The notes under the pieces were generated by a model. The model was not told where the DNA came from. It saw only the letters and a list, made by a program, of their open reading frames with translations, and did no database searches. Both the position numbers and the translations under genes were made by a program. Below are positions 35,116-45,405 of a stretch of DNA of 64,000 nt, piece by piece. This DNA comes from Corynebacterium sp. (GTDB lineage: Bacteria; Actinomycetota; Actinomycetes; Mycobacteriales; Mycobacteriaceae). Location: assembly GCF_030532715.1 (NCBI RefSeq), contig NZ_JAUNKO010000003.1, forward strand, positions 1 to 64,000, in the 5' to 3' direction. Within the stretch, counting starts at the first letter, position 1, and every line of letters starts with the position of its first letter.

Positions 35116-36329
35116 GGGTGCAACTTTCCGGCAACGGCGAGCAAGGCGGCAGGGGAACAGTTCAACGCACCCAAGTGCACGCTGCGGCCACCGAAGGGCA
35201 CAGTGATTGCCGCGCCCCCGGTCATGTTAAACAGGGAAGCCCAAGGGGTCCACCGGGTTTGCTCGGCAAAGTCCTCGGCTGGGGCAAGGCGGGAAAACGT
35301 GCCAATCGGCGGCGGGTCATACGCCAGCGTCGGGGTGAGTAGTACATGGACACCCCAACTGTGGGTGGCTTGCGGCACCGCGTGGAATCGCCGCAAAGCC
35401 TCTCGCTTGTCGATGTCCCGCTCCCGCATCCACGTAATCATCGGCGAGGCCGACCCCGGAATGCGGCGCGACAATAGGCAAATCACCTGCTCAAAGGCTG
35501 CAAACACGTCCGGCGAGTAGGGGCGCACCGGGATCACCTCGTGGCCCAAGTTCGCCAGCTGATCTGCGGCGGACCGCGCCGCGTCGGCCCACGCGGGCGC
35601 CACGCTGCCATCCCCATGTAGCGGACGAGTGAGCAGGCCGATGCGCAACCGGGCGGGGGCAGGGGCGAGTTTGTGGAGGTAGGCGGCATCGGCAACCGTG
35701 CGGGTAATAAACCCCTGCACTGTGAGTTTGCCTCCCGCGCTATGGTGCGCGGGTTTGAACCCCACCAGGGAGGTTGCGGCCGCCGGGATGCGGATGGAGC
35801 CTCCACCGTCGGACGCGTGCGCCGCCGGTACAAACCCCGCGGCGACCGCGGCCGCCGCCCCGCCCGAAGACCCGCCCGGCGTGCGCCCCGGCAACCGCGG
35901 GTTATCCACCGCCGGAAACCCCACCGGTTCCGTATACGCCGTCATGCCCATTTCCGAAGTCTGCGTCTTGCCGGCAACCACCGCGCCGCAGCCCACCAAC
36001 GCCTCCACATACGGGTCTGTCGTCGTGGGCATATCCATGCGATGCACTGAGCCGTAGGCGCACGGTAGGCCCGCTACCGGAGAGAGGTCTTTGATTGGCA
36101 GCGGCAGCCCGAATAGGTGTTGGTCGGTGGGTTTGCGTACCTGCAATGCGCGCGCTGAATCGAATGCATAATCCAAGTCGAGGGAGGCGAAACAAGGGTG
36201 GTGGTGGGGGACGCGGGCGTCGATATCCGCGACGAGCTCCGTGGGCCGTACCTCGCCGCCGCGTACGGCCGCACACAACTCGGACAGCGGTAAATCCAGC
36301 GCAGAATCTTCGGGCACGGAAGTAAACAC
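35112..36329 (-). CDS. Amidase-signature family amidase
   Basis: A 405-aa Ser-cisSer-Lys amidase. Lys is in LPIKDLSPV, the cis-Ser region is PGGSSGGAAAAVAAG and the nucleophile Ser is in GGGSIRIPAA. The protein is shorter than typical 450-480-aa members but keeps the catalytic core. Longer readings up to 37136 only run antisense through pheA, so GTG 36329 is taken as start. It is divergent from pheA with 12 bp between. The substrate may be an amide or a modified amino acid; not the GatA subunit, since no gatB/C is nearby. Confidence 0.88.
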   Translation of the reverse strand: MFTSVPEDSALDLPLSELCAAVRGGEVRPTELVADIDARVPHHHPCFASLDLDYAFDSARALQVRKPTDQHLFGLPLPIKDLSPVAGLPCAYGSVHRMDMPTTTDPYVEALVGCGAVVAGKTQTSEMGMTAYTEPVGFPAVDNPRLPGRTPGGSSGGAAAAVAAGFVPAAHASDGGGSIRIPAAATSLVGFKPAHHSAGGKLTVQGFITRTVADAAYLHKLAPAPARLRIGLLTRPLHGDGSVAPAWADAARSAADQLANLGHEVIPVRPYSPDVFAAFEQVICLLSRRIPGSASPMITWMRERDIDKREALRRFHAVPQATHSWGVHVLLTPTLAYDPPPIGTFSRLAPAEDFAEQTRWTPWASLFNMTGGAAITVPFGGRSVHLGALNCSPAALLAVAGKLHP

Positions 36330-36341
36330 TACTATTGAGCC

Positions 36342-37253
36342 ATGACAAACGTCGCGTACCTCGGTCCCGCAGGCACCTTTACTGAAGAAGCCCTCTGGCG
36401 CTTTGCTGACGCCGGTTGCGTCCCCGATGACGTCACCCCGCTGCCCGTGGCAAGCTCCGCCGAAGCCATGGAAGCGGTGCGCACCGGGGCCGCGGACTAC
36501 GCCTGCGTTGCAATAGAAAACTCTGTCGATGGGGCAGTGACGCTGACTTTTGATGCACTCGCCGGGGAAGGGGTGCAGATCTACCACGAAACCGAAATAG
36601 AAATCGCGTTTAGCATCATGGTGCGGCCAGGCACCACCGACATCCGCACGTTTTCCACTCACCCCGTGGCACGCCAGCAGGTGAGAAGTTGGGTGGACCA
36701 GCATCTCCCCGGCGTGGAGTACATTCCCGCATCCTCCAACGCCGCCGCCGCCCAAGCTGTCGCCGAAGGGCGTATCGACGCCGCCGCCGCCCCCCGCCGC
36801 GCCGCAGACCTGTTTGGGCTGGAACGTCGCGCCGATGGGGTTGCCGACGTATCCGGCGCCCGCACCAGGTTCGTCCTCGTCGGACGCCCGGGCACGCCCA
36901 CGCCGCGCACCGGATCCGACCGCACTGCCGTGGTGTTCACCTTGCCAAATACGCCCGGTTCGTTGGTGGCCGCCCTCACCGAGTTCGCATTGCGCGGACT
37001 GGACCTTACGCGCATTGAGTCCCGGCCTACCCGCACCGGGTTGGGTACGTACCGCTTCCACGTAGACTTCATAGGCCATATCGATGATGCCCCAGTCGCC
37101 GAAGCGCTCCGTGCGCTCTACCTGCACTGCGAACACCTGTCCTACTTGGGGTCTTGGCCTACATTAGAAGTAGTTTCACGCACGGATACGCGTCGCCTGG
37201 CGGAGGCAGCCGAGTGGGTCGACGCGGCACGGAAAGGGCACCATTCATGCTGA
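36342..37253 (+). CDS. pheA: Prephenate dehydratase
   Basis: A 303-aa enzyme converting prephenate to phenylpyruvate in phenylalanine synthesis. The PDT domain (about 1-185) begins VAYLGPAGTFTEEAL and has IENSVDGAV and FSTHPVARQQV. The C-terminal ACT domain (about 200-280) has TPGSLVAALTEFALRGLDLTRIESRPTR, the Phe-binding regulatory site. TACTAT lies 5 nt before the ATG without a ribosome-binding site, so the mRNA may be leaderless. The 3' end overlaps the histidine phosphatase gene by 7 bp. Confidence 0.95.
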   Translation: MTNVAYLGPAGTFTEEALWRFADAGCVPDDVTPLPVASSAEAMEAVRTGAADYACVAIENSVDGAVTLTFDALAGEGVQIYHETEIEIAFSIMVRPGTTDIRTFSTHPVARQQVRSWVDQHLPGVEYIPASSNAAAAQAVAEGRIDAAAAPRRAADLFGLERRADGVADVSGARTRFVLVGRPGTPTPRTGSDRTAVVFTLPNTPGSLVAALTEFALRGLDLTRIESRPTRTGLGTYRFHVDFIGHIDDAPVAEALRALYLHCEHLSYLGSWPTLEVVSRTDTRRLAEAAEWVDAARKGHHSC

Positions 37254-37852
37254 TCTTGGTACGTCACGGTCAAACCCACGCGAACGCCGCAAAAATCATC
37301 GACACGCGGCCGCCGGGGGCGGAGCTGACTGACACGGGGCGCAGCCAGGCCAGCAAACTCGGTGCCGAACTTGCGGAATACGACCTGAATTCCATCAACT
37401 GCTCCGTCGCGCTACGGGCCCAGCAAACCGCCCTGCTGCTGTCCAGCGCGTACGCGGAAACCACCGGCAAGCACGTACCGGTGGACATCCAACTCGGCGT
37501 GCACGAAATTTTCGCGGGGCATCTCGACGGCCGCGGCGACCCCGAAACCGCCGCCTCATACACGCGCGCCTTTCGCGGCTGGCTCGACGGCGACCCGGGT
37601 TCCCGGTTGCCCGGCGGCGAAAACTACCTCGAGGTGCTGCAACGCTCCCAGCCTGTACTCGAGCTCCTCGCCGGACGAGAGGGTGTGAATGTGCTGGTCA
37701 GCCATGGCGCCGCCATCCGCACCATGGCGCGCTGGGCCACGGGCGTTACGCCCGATTACGCGTTCGACACGTACCTGGCCAACGGTAGAACCGTCATCCT
37801 CGATCCCGCAGGTCGGCCCTTTGGCGAATGGGGCCTAGTCAGCTGGGGTTAA
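37247..37852 (+). CDS. Histidine phosphatase (phosphoglycerate mutase-like)
   Basis: A 201-aa phosphatase. LILVRHGQTHANA carries the phospho-His, LRAQQTALLLSSA a substrate Arg, and VLVSHGAAIRTMARWATG the second His. GDPETAASYTRAFRGWLDGD is typical of the small-molecule phosphatase branch that often follows pheA in corynebacteria and mycobacteria. It starts inside pheA (7-bp overlap), so it is coupled. Substrate unknown. Confidence 0.9.
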   Translation: MLILVRHGQTHANAAKIIDTRPPGAELTDTGRSQASKLGAELAEYDLNSINCSVALRAQQTALLLSSAYAETTGKHVPVDIQLGVHEIFAGHLDGRGDPETAASYTRAFRGWLDGDPGSRLPGGENYLEVLQRSQPVLELLAGREGVNVLVSHGAAIRTMARWATGVTPDYAFDTYLANGRTVILDPAGRPFGEWGLVSWG

Positions 37853-38196
37853 CCCCAGCCGAGCGCGTGGAGATCATCGTCGTCCAAGCCGAAGTGGTGT
37901 CCCACCTCGTGGATGACGGTGATTTTTACCTGCTCGATCAGCTCTTCCTCCGAAGAACAAAAATCCTCGAGGGCGTTCTTGTAGATGGTGATCGTGTCGG
38001 GCAGGTGCCCCGCATTATCAAAGGTGCGCTGCGGCAACGCAACACCCTCGTAAAAGCCGAGGATGTGCGGGGAATCTGGATGATACGAGCCGATCAAGAT
38101 CACCGTGTTGTGCATGTGTCGCACGAATTCTTCGGGAATCTGATCTAACCCTAAATCCACGAGCTCTTCGAAGCGCTCGTCGCTGACCGGCATCAT
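37849..38196 (-). CDS. Zincin-like metallopeptidase family protein
   Basis: A 115-aa protein with the zinc motif HEVGHHFGLDDDDLHALG (HExxH with third ligand Asp). The small size and N-terminus FEELVDLGLDQIP mark it as the DUF1025/possibly-zinc metallopeptidase family widespread in actinobacteria. ATGATG at 38196 overlaps the stop of the upstream septum-formation gene (ATGA). The stop overlaps the 3' end of the histidine phosphatase gene by 4 bp. Substrate unknown. Confidence 0.88.
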   Translation of the reverse strand: MMPVSDERFEELVDLGLDQIPEEFVRHMHNTVILIGSYHPDSPHILGFYEGVALPQRTFDNAGHLPDTITIYKNALEDFCSSEEELIEQVKITVIHEVGHHFGLDDDDLHALGWG

Positions 38197-39158
38197 TGCG
38201 GTGGCCGCTGGCTGCGCAACGGATTGCGGGTCGGCTGCGGCGGCGGCGGGGCGTCGTTAATCAAAAACTCACCCTTGGCGGTTCCCTTCAGCGTTGCAAA
38301 GCCGCCATCTGGGTTCGCCTTAATCAGCGAACAGTTCACCGTGTGCGTACCCCCAGCCCAAGAATTCACCGGAATGGTATTCCAGAACGTCTGCAACGTT
38401 GAGTTGTACAGCGCGTCGTCGCCACCGATGTAATCCAAGCTGACCTGCGTGCAATGATCCTTGAGGAAAGCGTCTTGCTCCTCAATACTCGGCGCGTGGT
38501 CTGGGAAGTGCAGTGCCAAATCAACAACGCCAGTCACCTCGTAGGTGTGTGGTTCCGCGCAGTCCACCACGTGGATGGCTTGGGCGGCGTCGACACGCAC
38601 GCACTCACCCGTTTGCGCAATACGTGCTTGGTCTTGCTCCGTCGCCCGGCCACTGGTGAGCTGCAGGTTGCCGTGGTCGTCGGTCACCTGCAAACCGCAC
38701 AGCATCGTGCGATCCCCGTTCTTCCACGCGTCTGGCGGCGGCAAAATCGGGGCGATGGAATACCGTCCATTCGGGTCATACTTCCCCTGCAAATAATCAA
38801 GCGTGGGCTGCCGGCATAACTCCTCGCGCAGCTGCGCCTGGCGCGTCACGTCCGGCAACGACGCGTTCGGGCCGAACTCACTTGAAGGGTAGGTGGCCAA
38901 ATTCTCACGGTAAGAAACTTCAAAGCGGTGTTTTTGGGCACAGTCAGTCTGCTCAAAATTCTTAATCGCACCGTTTTGGATCTCCCACGTCAGGCAGGCG
39001 CCAATATCCGCCGTGGTAAATGGGGCAACCCCGTCCGGGGTTTCTACCGAGGGTTCATTCGTCGGCGTGGCAAACCGCGTCAAAGCAAACGCTGCAACCG
39101 CAACCACGGCCAATGCCAGCGTGAAGCGCACGGTTGTAGCAGTACGTATGGTATTCAT
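38193..39158 (-). CDS. Septum formation family protein
   Basis: A 321-aa protein with an N-terminal signal anchor (about 10-28, VRFTLALAVVAVAAFALT). Two related extracytoplasmic modules contain DIGACLTWE...TDCAQKHRFEVSY and GECVRVDAA...VDCAEPHTYEVTG, with paired cysteines, as in the Septum_form family of actinobacteria. A Pro-rich tail follows. It sits between farR (10 bp upstream) and the metallopeptidase gene (4-bp overlap), so the three are one operon. Exact role in division unproven. Confidence 0.82.
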   Translation of the reverse strand: MNTIRTATTVRFTLALAVVAVAAFALTRFATPTNEPSVETPDGVAPFTTADIGACLTWEIQNGAIKNFEQTDCAQKHRFEVSYRENLATYPSSEFGPNASLPDVTRQAQLREELCRQPTLDYLQGKYDPNGRYSIAPILPPPDAWKNGDRTMLCGLQVTDDHGNLQLTSGRATEQDQARIAQTGECVRVDAAQAIHVVDCAEPHTYEVTGVVDLALHFPDHAPSIEEQDAFLKDHCTQVSLDYIGGDDALYNSTLQTFWNTIPVNSWAGGTHTVNCSLIKANPDGGFATLKGTAKGEFLINDAPPPPQPTRNPLRSQRPPQ

Positions 39159-39167
39159 CGTGTTCCA

Positions 39168-39944
39168 TCATGCACCACTTACCGCCGAGTCGGAAGTGAA
39201 ACGCCCGGAATCTCTTGTGCGCGACACATGTGTTTTCAGGGCGTATCTATCTGTCCGGTACAGGGACGTGCACCATTCGATAGGGCGCGCGCCGGAAAAC
39301 GACTGCCGCACAATCCGCAACAACGCCGTACCAGGCTCAACGTCCAACAGTTCACCAGTCTCCTCGTCGGCGGTGATAGCGGTAGCGGTTTGCTCCGCGT
39401 CCGTCACCGGAACCCCGTATTCGTTATCCAGGATGGCGTAGACGGAATTATAAACATCGTTTTCCAGCAGGCCAGGGGCGAATTCGCTGTTGTACCAACC
39501 ATCGTCAATCGCGTACGGTCGATTATCCCCCAATCGGAGGCGGCGCAGATGCGTATGGGCGGCATCCGAACCGAAAAAACTCTGCACATTATCCGGGGCG
39601 GTGCCACGGGCGGCGAGCAAAATCTTGCTGGAGGCCTTTAAATGCTGGGCGGACATTTCAGAAGAAAAAGACGCAAGATTCAGCCGAGACACCAGCGGGC
39701 TTGGGGCCACGAACGTCCCCTTGCCACGGGCGCGTTTTAAGGTGCCGGCCGCGACAAGATCGCCAATGGCGCGACGCACGGTAATTCGGCTCACGCCGTA
39801 GGTTTCTTCAAGGACTCGCTCGCCGGGCAGCATATCCCCAGGGGAAAGTTGGGTGGCGCAAATCTCTTCCAAGATCTCTCTGAGCTGCGCGTGTTTTGGC
39901 TTCGAACCGTCCGTTAACTGCCTGACCACCGGATACTCGCCCAT
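39168..39944 (-). CDS. farR: GntR/HutC-family regulator, FarR-like
   Basis: A 258-aa regulator. The winged HTH (about 15-80) reads QLSPGDMLPGERVLEETYGVSRITVRRAIGDLVAAGTLKRARGKGTFV. The UTRA effector domain (about 95-245) includes AYNS-type YAIDDGWYN and ALLRIVRQSFSGARPIEW. The position directly divergent from serS matches farR of C. glutamicum, a HutC-type regulator linked to fatty-acid and other metabolism, from memory. Palindromes at 39961 and 39988 in its upstream region may be its operators. Confidence 0.75.
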   Translation of the reverse strand: MGEYPVVRQLTDGSKPKHAQLREILEEICATQLSPGDMLPGERVLEETYGVSRITVRRAIGDLVAAGTLKRARGKGTFVAPSPLVSRLNLASFSSEMSAQHLKASSKILLAARGTAPDNVQSFFGSDAAHTHLRRLRLGDNRPYAIDDGWYNSEFAPGLLENDVYNSVYAILDNEYGVPVTDAEQTATAITADEETGELLDVEPGTALLRIVRQSFSGARPIEWCTSLYRTDRYALKTHVSRTRDSGRFTSDSAVSGA

Positions 39945-39960
39945 GCAACCAGATTACTCG

Positions 39961-39976
39961 CCTGGTGATAACCAGG
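39961..39976. promoter_or_regulatory. Candidate GntR-type operator 1
   Basis: CCTGGT-GATA-ACCAGG, a perfect 6-bp palindrome with a 4-nt spacer, 17 bp upstream of the farR start. GntR/HutC proteins bind GGT-N-ACC type sites, so autoregulation is likely. Confidence 0.5.
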
Positions 39977-39987
39977 TGTGGCTTTGT

Positions 39988-39997
39988 GGTACATACC
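39988..39997. promoter_or_regulatory. Candidate GntR-type operator 2
   Basis: GGTA-CA-TACC, a perfect palindrome in the farR-serS intergenic region 12 bp from operator 1. The shared GGT/ACC core suggests a second binding site for the same regulator. Confidence 0.35.
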
Positions 39998-40090
39998 CCA
40001 CGCAGGAGGGGGAGTGCCCGTATGTTGCGTTTGGCACAGCTGGTATTGGCATATGTTAACGGCACTGGTGCTGCGAGGTAGGGTAAAGAT

Positions 40091-41350
40091 GTGATTGATC
40101 TCAAATTCCTTCGTGACTATCCCGAAACCGTCCGCGCCTCGCAGCTCACACGCGGGGAAGACCCCGCACTGGTAGATCAACTCATCGCAGCCGATGCGCA
40201 ACGCCGCGAGGCGATTAGCGCGGCGGATGCCCTGCGCGCCGAACAAAAAGCCTTTGGCAAAAAGATCGGGCAGGCTACGCCGGAGGAACGACCCGCCTTG
40301 CTCGCGGGCTCTAACGAGCTCAAAGCGAAGGTCAAGGAAGCGGAAGCCGCCCAGAAGGCAGCGGCCGAGGAGGTTGACAGGCTGCAAATGCAGCTGAGCA
40401 ACGTGGTGGAAGGCGCCCCCGCCGGCGGCGAGGACGACTTTGTGGTGTTAGAGCATGTGGGTGAGCCCCGCACCTTTGACTTCGAACCCAAGGACCACTT
40501 AGCGCTCGGCGAAAGCCTCGGCCTGATTGAGATGGAACGCGGCGCGAAGGTGAGCGGCGCCCGATTTTATTTCCTCACTGGTTATGGTGCGCTACTGCAG
40601 CTGGCCATGCTGAACCTGGCCGCGCAAAAGGCCGTGGCGAATGGGTTCGAGCTGATGGTGCCGCCGGTGCTGGTGCGCCCTGAAGTGATGTCTGGTACTG
40701 GTTTTTTGGGCGCGCACTCGGACGAGATCTATTACTTGCCGCAGGATGATTTGTATCTTGTGGGTACCTCGGAGGTTGCGTTGGCGGGCTACCACCAGGG
40801 TGAGATTCTTGATCTTTCCGCTGGGCCGAAACGCTATGCCGGTTGGTCGTCGTGTTTCCGCCGCGAGGCGGGTTCGCACGGTAAGGATACGCGCGGCATT
40901 TTGCGTGTCCACCAGTTTGACAAGGTGGAGATGTTTACGTGGTGTAAGCCGGAGGATGCCGCCGCCGAGCATCAACGTTTGTTGGCCATGGAGCGGGAGA
41001 TGCTGGCGGCCGTTGAGGTGCCGTACCGGATCATTGACGTTGCTGGCGGGGACCTTGGCGCCTCGGCGGCCCGGAAGTTTGACACTGAGGCGTGGGTGCC
41101 CACCCAAGGCACGTACCGAGAATTGACGTCTACTTCGAATTGTACGACCTTCCAGGCGCGGCGTTTGCAGGTGCGGTATCGGGACGAGCAGGGCCGCACG
41201 CAAACTTGCGCCACGCTGAACGGCACGCTCGCCACCACGCGGTGGTTGGTGGCGATCCTGGAAAACAATCAGCAGTCGGATGGTTCGGTGCTGGTGCCGG
41301 AGGCGTTGCGACCGTATGTGGGCCGCGAGGTGCTGGAGCCAGTGAAGTAA
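40091..41350 (+). CDS. serS: Seryl-tRNA synthetase
   Basis: A 419-aa class II synthetase that charges tRNA-Ser. An N-terminal coiled-coil arm (about 1-105) is followed by the catalytic core with motif 2 ([28 protein letters not shown]) and motif 3 ([15 protein letters not shown]). The GTG at 40091 begins [14 protein letters not shown], the conserved N-terminus. GAGGTAGGG lies upstream. The HAD phosphatase starts immediately after the stop. Confidence 0.97.
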   Translation: MIDLKFLRDYPETVRASQLTRGEDPALVDQLIAADAQRREAISAADALRAEQKAFGKKIGQATPEERPALLAGSNELKAKVKEAEAAQKAAAEEVDRLQMQLSNVVEGAPAGGEDDFVVLEHVGEPRTFDFEPKDHLALGESLGLIEMERGAKVSGARFYFLTGYGALLQLAMLNLAAQKAVANGFELMVPPVLVRPEVMSGTGFLGAHSDEIYYLPQDDLYLVGTSEVALAGYHQGEILDLSAGPKRYAGWSSCFRREAGSHGKDTRGILRVHQFDKVEMFTWCKPEDAAAEHQRLLAMEREMLAAVEVPYRIIDVAGGDLGASAARKFDTEAWVPTQGTYRELTSTSNCTTFQARRLQVRYRDEQGRTQTCATLNGTLATTRWLVAILENNQQSDGSVLVPEALRPYVGREVLEPVK

Positions 41351-42166
41351 ATGATGGAGCCGCCGCTGCTCGTGGCCAGCGACATCGATGGCACGCTCAT
41401 TGACGATAGGGAACGCATCCCCAAAGCCGTGCGGGAGGCGATTATCCGCATGACTCGCGCGGGCACCGTGATGGCGTTAGCTACTGGCAGGCCTGCGCGT
41501 TGGTTGCGCCCCGTACTGGATCAACTCACCGTGCGCCCTGTGTGCGTGTGTAGCAATGGCGCTGTGATTTACGATTCCGCCCGGGATCAGATTCTCCAGC
41601 AGCAATCCTTAAAACCCGAGGTAATGCGCCGAATTATCGACGCCGCGCGCCTCGTCACCGACGTCGGCGTCGCCGTGGAACGCTGCGGGGAATCCGCGTT
41701 TGCCCCCGAGGAAGAACTTTTTGTGGTGTCGCCCTCGTATGTGCATGCATGGGACGCCGAGGAATACGGCCACGCGGACGAAGCCGAGGTTATCGGCCAA
41801 CCCGCCGTGAAACTCCTGTTGCGTAACGACGCCCTGACCGCACCGCAGCTCTACGCGCTTATTAAACCGTTGGTACCGGCGAGTACGGCGCACATCACCT
41901 ATTCGATGAATGAGGGGCTCTTGGAGGTTGCCCCGCCCGGTATCAATAAAGCCAAAGGTGTTGGGGAGTTGGCTAACTATATCGGCGTTTCTGCCAACGA
42001 AGTTCTGTGCTTCGGCGACATGCCCAATGATCTTGAGATGCTGCAATGGGCGGGGTACGGAGTGGCTGTAGCAAACGCACACCCCGCGCTGAAAGCTGTT
42101 GCGGACGAGGTGTGCGGCACCAACAATGACGGCGGCATCGCCGATATTCTCAGCCGCTGGTTTTAG
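41351..42166 (+). CDS. Cof-type HAD phosphatase
   Basis: A 271-aa HAD hydrolase of the Cof subfamily. SDIDGTLIDD is the nucleophile motif, ALATGRPARWLRPVLD motif II, and CFGDMPNDLEMLQWAGYGVAVANA motif IV with NKAKGVGELA before it. Probable substrates are sugar phosphates or flavin mononucleotide-type compounds. The ATG follows the serS stop with no gap, so it is co-transcribed with serS. Confidence 0.92.
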   Translation: MMEPPLLVASDIDGTLIDDRERIPKAVREAIIRMTRAGTVMALATGRPARWLRPVLDQLTVRPVCVCSNGAVIYDSARDQILQQQSLKPEVMRRIIDAARLVTDVGVAVERCGESAFAPEEELFVVSPSYVHAWDAEEYGHADEAEVIGQPAVKLLLRNDALTAPQLYALIKPLVPASTAHITYSMNEGLLEVAPPGINKAKGVGELANYIGVSANEVLCFGDMPNDLEMLQWAGYGVAVANAHPALKAVADEVCGTNNDGGIADILSRWF

Positions 42167-42197
42167 TTCGCCGCCCCCCGGAGCCGCGACCCAAAGC

Positions 42198-44000
42198 CTA
42201 GGTGGGGTGGATTTCTACGCTGCCGTCGGCGGGGTTAAAGGTAATGTAGCCGCCTTGGAAGTCAACGCGGATGAGGTCACCGGCGAGGTATTCCTCGGTG
42301 AGTGGCAACCCCAAGGGGCCAGAGTCAAAGCCTTGCGCGGCCCAGGCGTCGCCGATCTTGCCCCACAGGGCGTGCGTGCCCGCCTCGGGGGAGGACACGA
42401 TCATGCCGTTGTCAAACGGTACGTACTCCACGGTGGAATTGCGTTCCCCTACCGGGGTTGCGGTGTGCACGCCGCCGCGGGGTTGGCCGAGGATGGGTCC
42501 CACGGCGTCGTTAATCTTCCGCCAAGTTTCGGCGAATTTATCGTCGCCGGTCAGGGAAATCGCCGTGGTGATCAGCGCGGGGATGTCCTTCAGCTGCAGG
42601 CCCTCGATGATGTCGATGCTGCCGGCTTTGGAAACTTCGTTTGGCAGGCGGCCTTGAGAGGCGAGCAAACCCACGCCCGCGGCCAGTAGCGTGCCGACCG
42701 TATTGCCGATGTTCGGGGAGGCTAGCGCTTGGGCGAGCGGCGCTGTGGAGGCTTGCTCTGCCGCAGGTTGCGCAGCCTGCTGCGTCGTTGTTGGCGCGGC
42801 GGTGGTTGGTGCGGTGGTTGTTGGTGCGGTGGTTCGCTCCGGTTGGGGCTGTCCGTTGCGGAGGGAATCGTACTTGCGTTTGGCGGTCGCGCGGATCTGA
42901 TCCATCTTCGCGTATGCGTATTGTCCGGGGCACGCGGTGGTGCCGACGTCGCGGTGGGCGAAGATATTGGGCAAGGTCACGGCTTGCCCGTAGGCGAATT
43001 TGGCAAAGCTTGTGCCTTCGGAATAGTGCAGGTCTTCCCCGGTCGGGTCGAAGTCGCCGACCTTGGCCCGCCAGCCCGCGAGCTCGCCGACAGCGTTAAG
43101 CATGGTGTCGGTTGGCTCGACTTCTTCGTAATTGCCGAGCATGGAAATCGCCCAAGTGTTTTCGTTGAAGCCACCTGCGTGGGCGCCTTGGACCGTTTTG
43201 TTCATGCCGCCCGCACGGCCCTCGTAGATCGTGCCGTACTTGTCCACGAGGGAGTGGTAGCCGATATCGCACCAGCCGAGTTGTTGGGCGTGGTATTGGT
43301 AGATTCCGCGCACGATACCCGCTGCTTCCGCCTGCGTATAGTTGTTCGAACCTGCGGTGTGGTGGATGGTGATCGCGTTGGTCTCGTCGTCGTAGGTAGG
43401 TTCGCCGCAGCGGATGGATTCGTCCGCGCGCCAACCCGCGCGGGTCACCACGCTGGGCATGCCGTCGCTGTCGGCGGTCAGCGCGATGCCGCCTTGGTCG
43501 GCGTGGCCGTCGATAAACACGGCGTCGATACCCGCGGCGTCTTGCACGCCGTGAACCGCTACCTGCACTTTTCGGGTGGGCTCGAGGTAAATCGGTTCAG
43601 TGCCGGTGCGGGTGGTGGCCTCTTCGTTGATGGGGTCGGCGCTATACCACGGCCCCCAAGAGCCGTCCTCCCGTTGCGCGCGGAAGAATGCCGCGACGTC
43701 GCGCTGCCCTTGCCAGGAGAGGGCGAATAGTGAGAAAGGTTCGTCTCGGGCAAATTCCTTCACGCTGCGCGGGCCCTGGTCTTCGCCCTGCGCGCTGATT
43801 GCGGAATCCTCAACGACTACGGTTTCGCCGCCATCGAAGCTGGTGGTAGCGAGTGAAGCGGCGATGGGGTCACCACCAGCTTCCTGGGTCTTTTGAATAC
43901 CACCGATGCCCAAGGCTGCGGATGCGATCAGGGCAAGAGCAAGAATCACAGCAAGGATGGGACGGTGGGAGCCTGCTTGTAAGCGGCGGCGCTGCAGCAT
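42198..44000 (-). CDS. Secreted N-acetylmuramoyl-L-alanine amidase (PGRP type) with LGFP repeat
   Basis: A 600-aa wall hydrolase. Signal sequence/anchor about 13-35. The zinc amidase (Amidase_2/PGRP) spans about 190-365, with zinc ligands in ITIHHTAGS, FAHRDVG and Cys in TTACPG. A Thr/Pro/Ala-rich linker (about 385-430) follows, then a helical region. The C-terminus has one LGFP-like repeat (GPLGLPLTEEYLAGDLIRVDFQGG...). It should cleave the stem peptide from MurNAc during growth. AGGGAG precedes the ATG. It is divergent from glf and close to the arabinogalactan genes. Confidence 0.92.
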   Translation of the reverse strand: MLQRRRLQAGSHRPILAVILALALIASAALGIGGIQKTQEAGGDPIAASLATTSFDGGETVVVEDSAISAQGEDQGPRSVKEFARDEPFSLFALSWQGQRDVAAFFRAQREDGSWGPWYSADPINEEATTRTGTEPIYLEPTRKVQVAVHGVQDAAGIDAVFIDGHADQGGIALTADSDGMPSVVTRAGWRADESIRCGEPTYDDETNAITIHHTAGSNNYTQAEAAGIVRGIYQYHAQQLGWCDIGYHSLVDKYGTIYEGRAGGMNKTVQGAHAGGFNENTWAISMLGNYEEVEPTDTMLNAVGELAGWRAKVGDFDPTGEDLHYSEGTSFAKFAYGQAVTLPNIFAHRDVGTTACPGQYAYAKMDQIRATAKRKYDSLRNGQPQPERTTAPTTTAPTTAAPTTTQQAAQPAAEQASTAPLAQALASPNIGNTVGTLLAAGVGLLASQGRLPNEVSKAGSIDIIEGLQLKDIPALITTAISLTGDDKFAETWRKINDAVGPILGQPRGGVHTATPVGERNSTVEYVPFDNGMIVSSPEAGTHALWGKIGDAWAAQGFDSGPLGLPLTEEYLAGDLIRVDFQGGYITFNPADGSVEIHPT

Positions 44001-44049
44001 GTGAGGACACTCCCTGAGATCGAGACAATGTTACGATAATAAACTCTAG

Positions 44050-45324
<1,275 letters not shown>

Positions 45325-45405
45325 GTTACACCCAAGGGGTATTTCTCCCCCGAATTGGCGTTTACACTGTGGATAAATATAGCTGTAAGAATGTGAACGC
45401 GGGTT

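Noticed and set aside
36330..37136. N-terminal extension of the amidase by about 270 codons
   Set aside because: It runs antisense through pheA and has no amidase-family similarity; GTG 36329 fits the family start.
42800..42900. Short tandem repeats (GTTGGTGCGGTGGTTGTTGGTGCG) as a possible repeat array
   Set aside because: They encode the Thr/Pro/Ala linker of the amidase and have no spacer structure; not a CRISPR or regulatory array.
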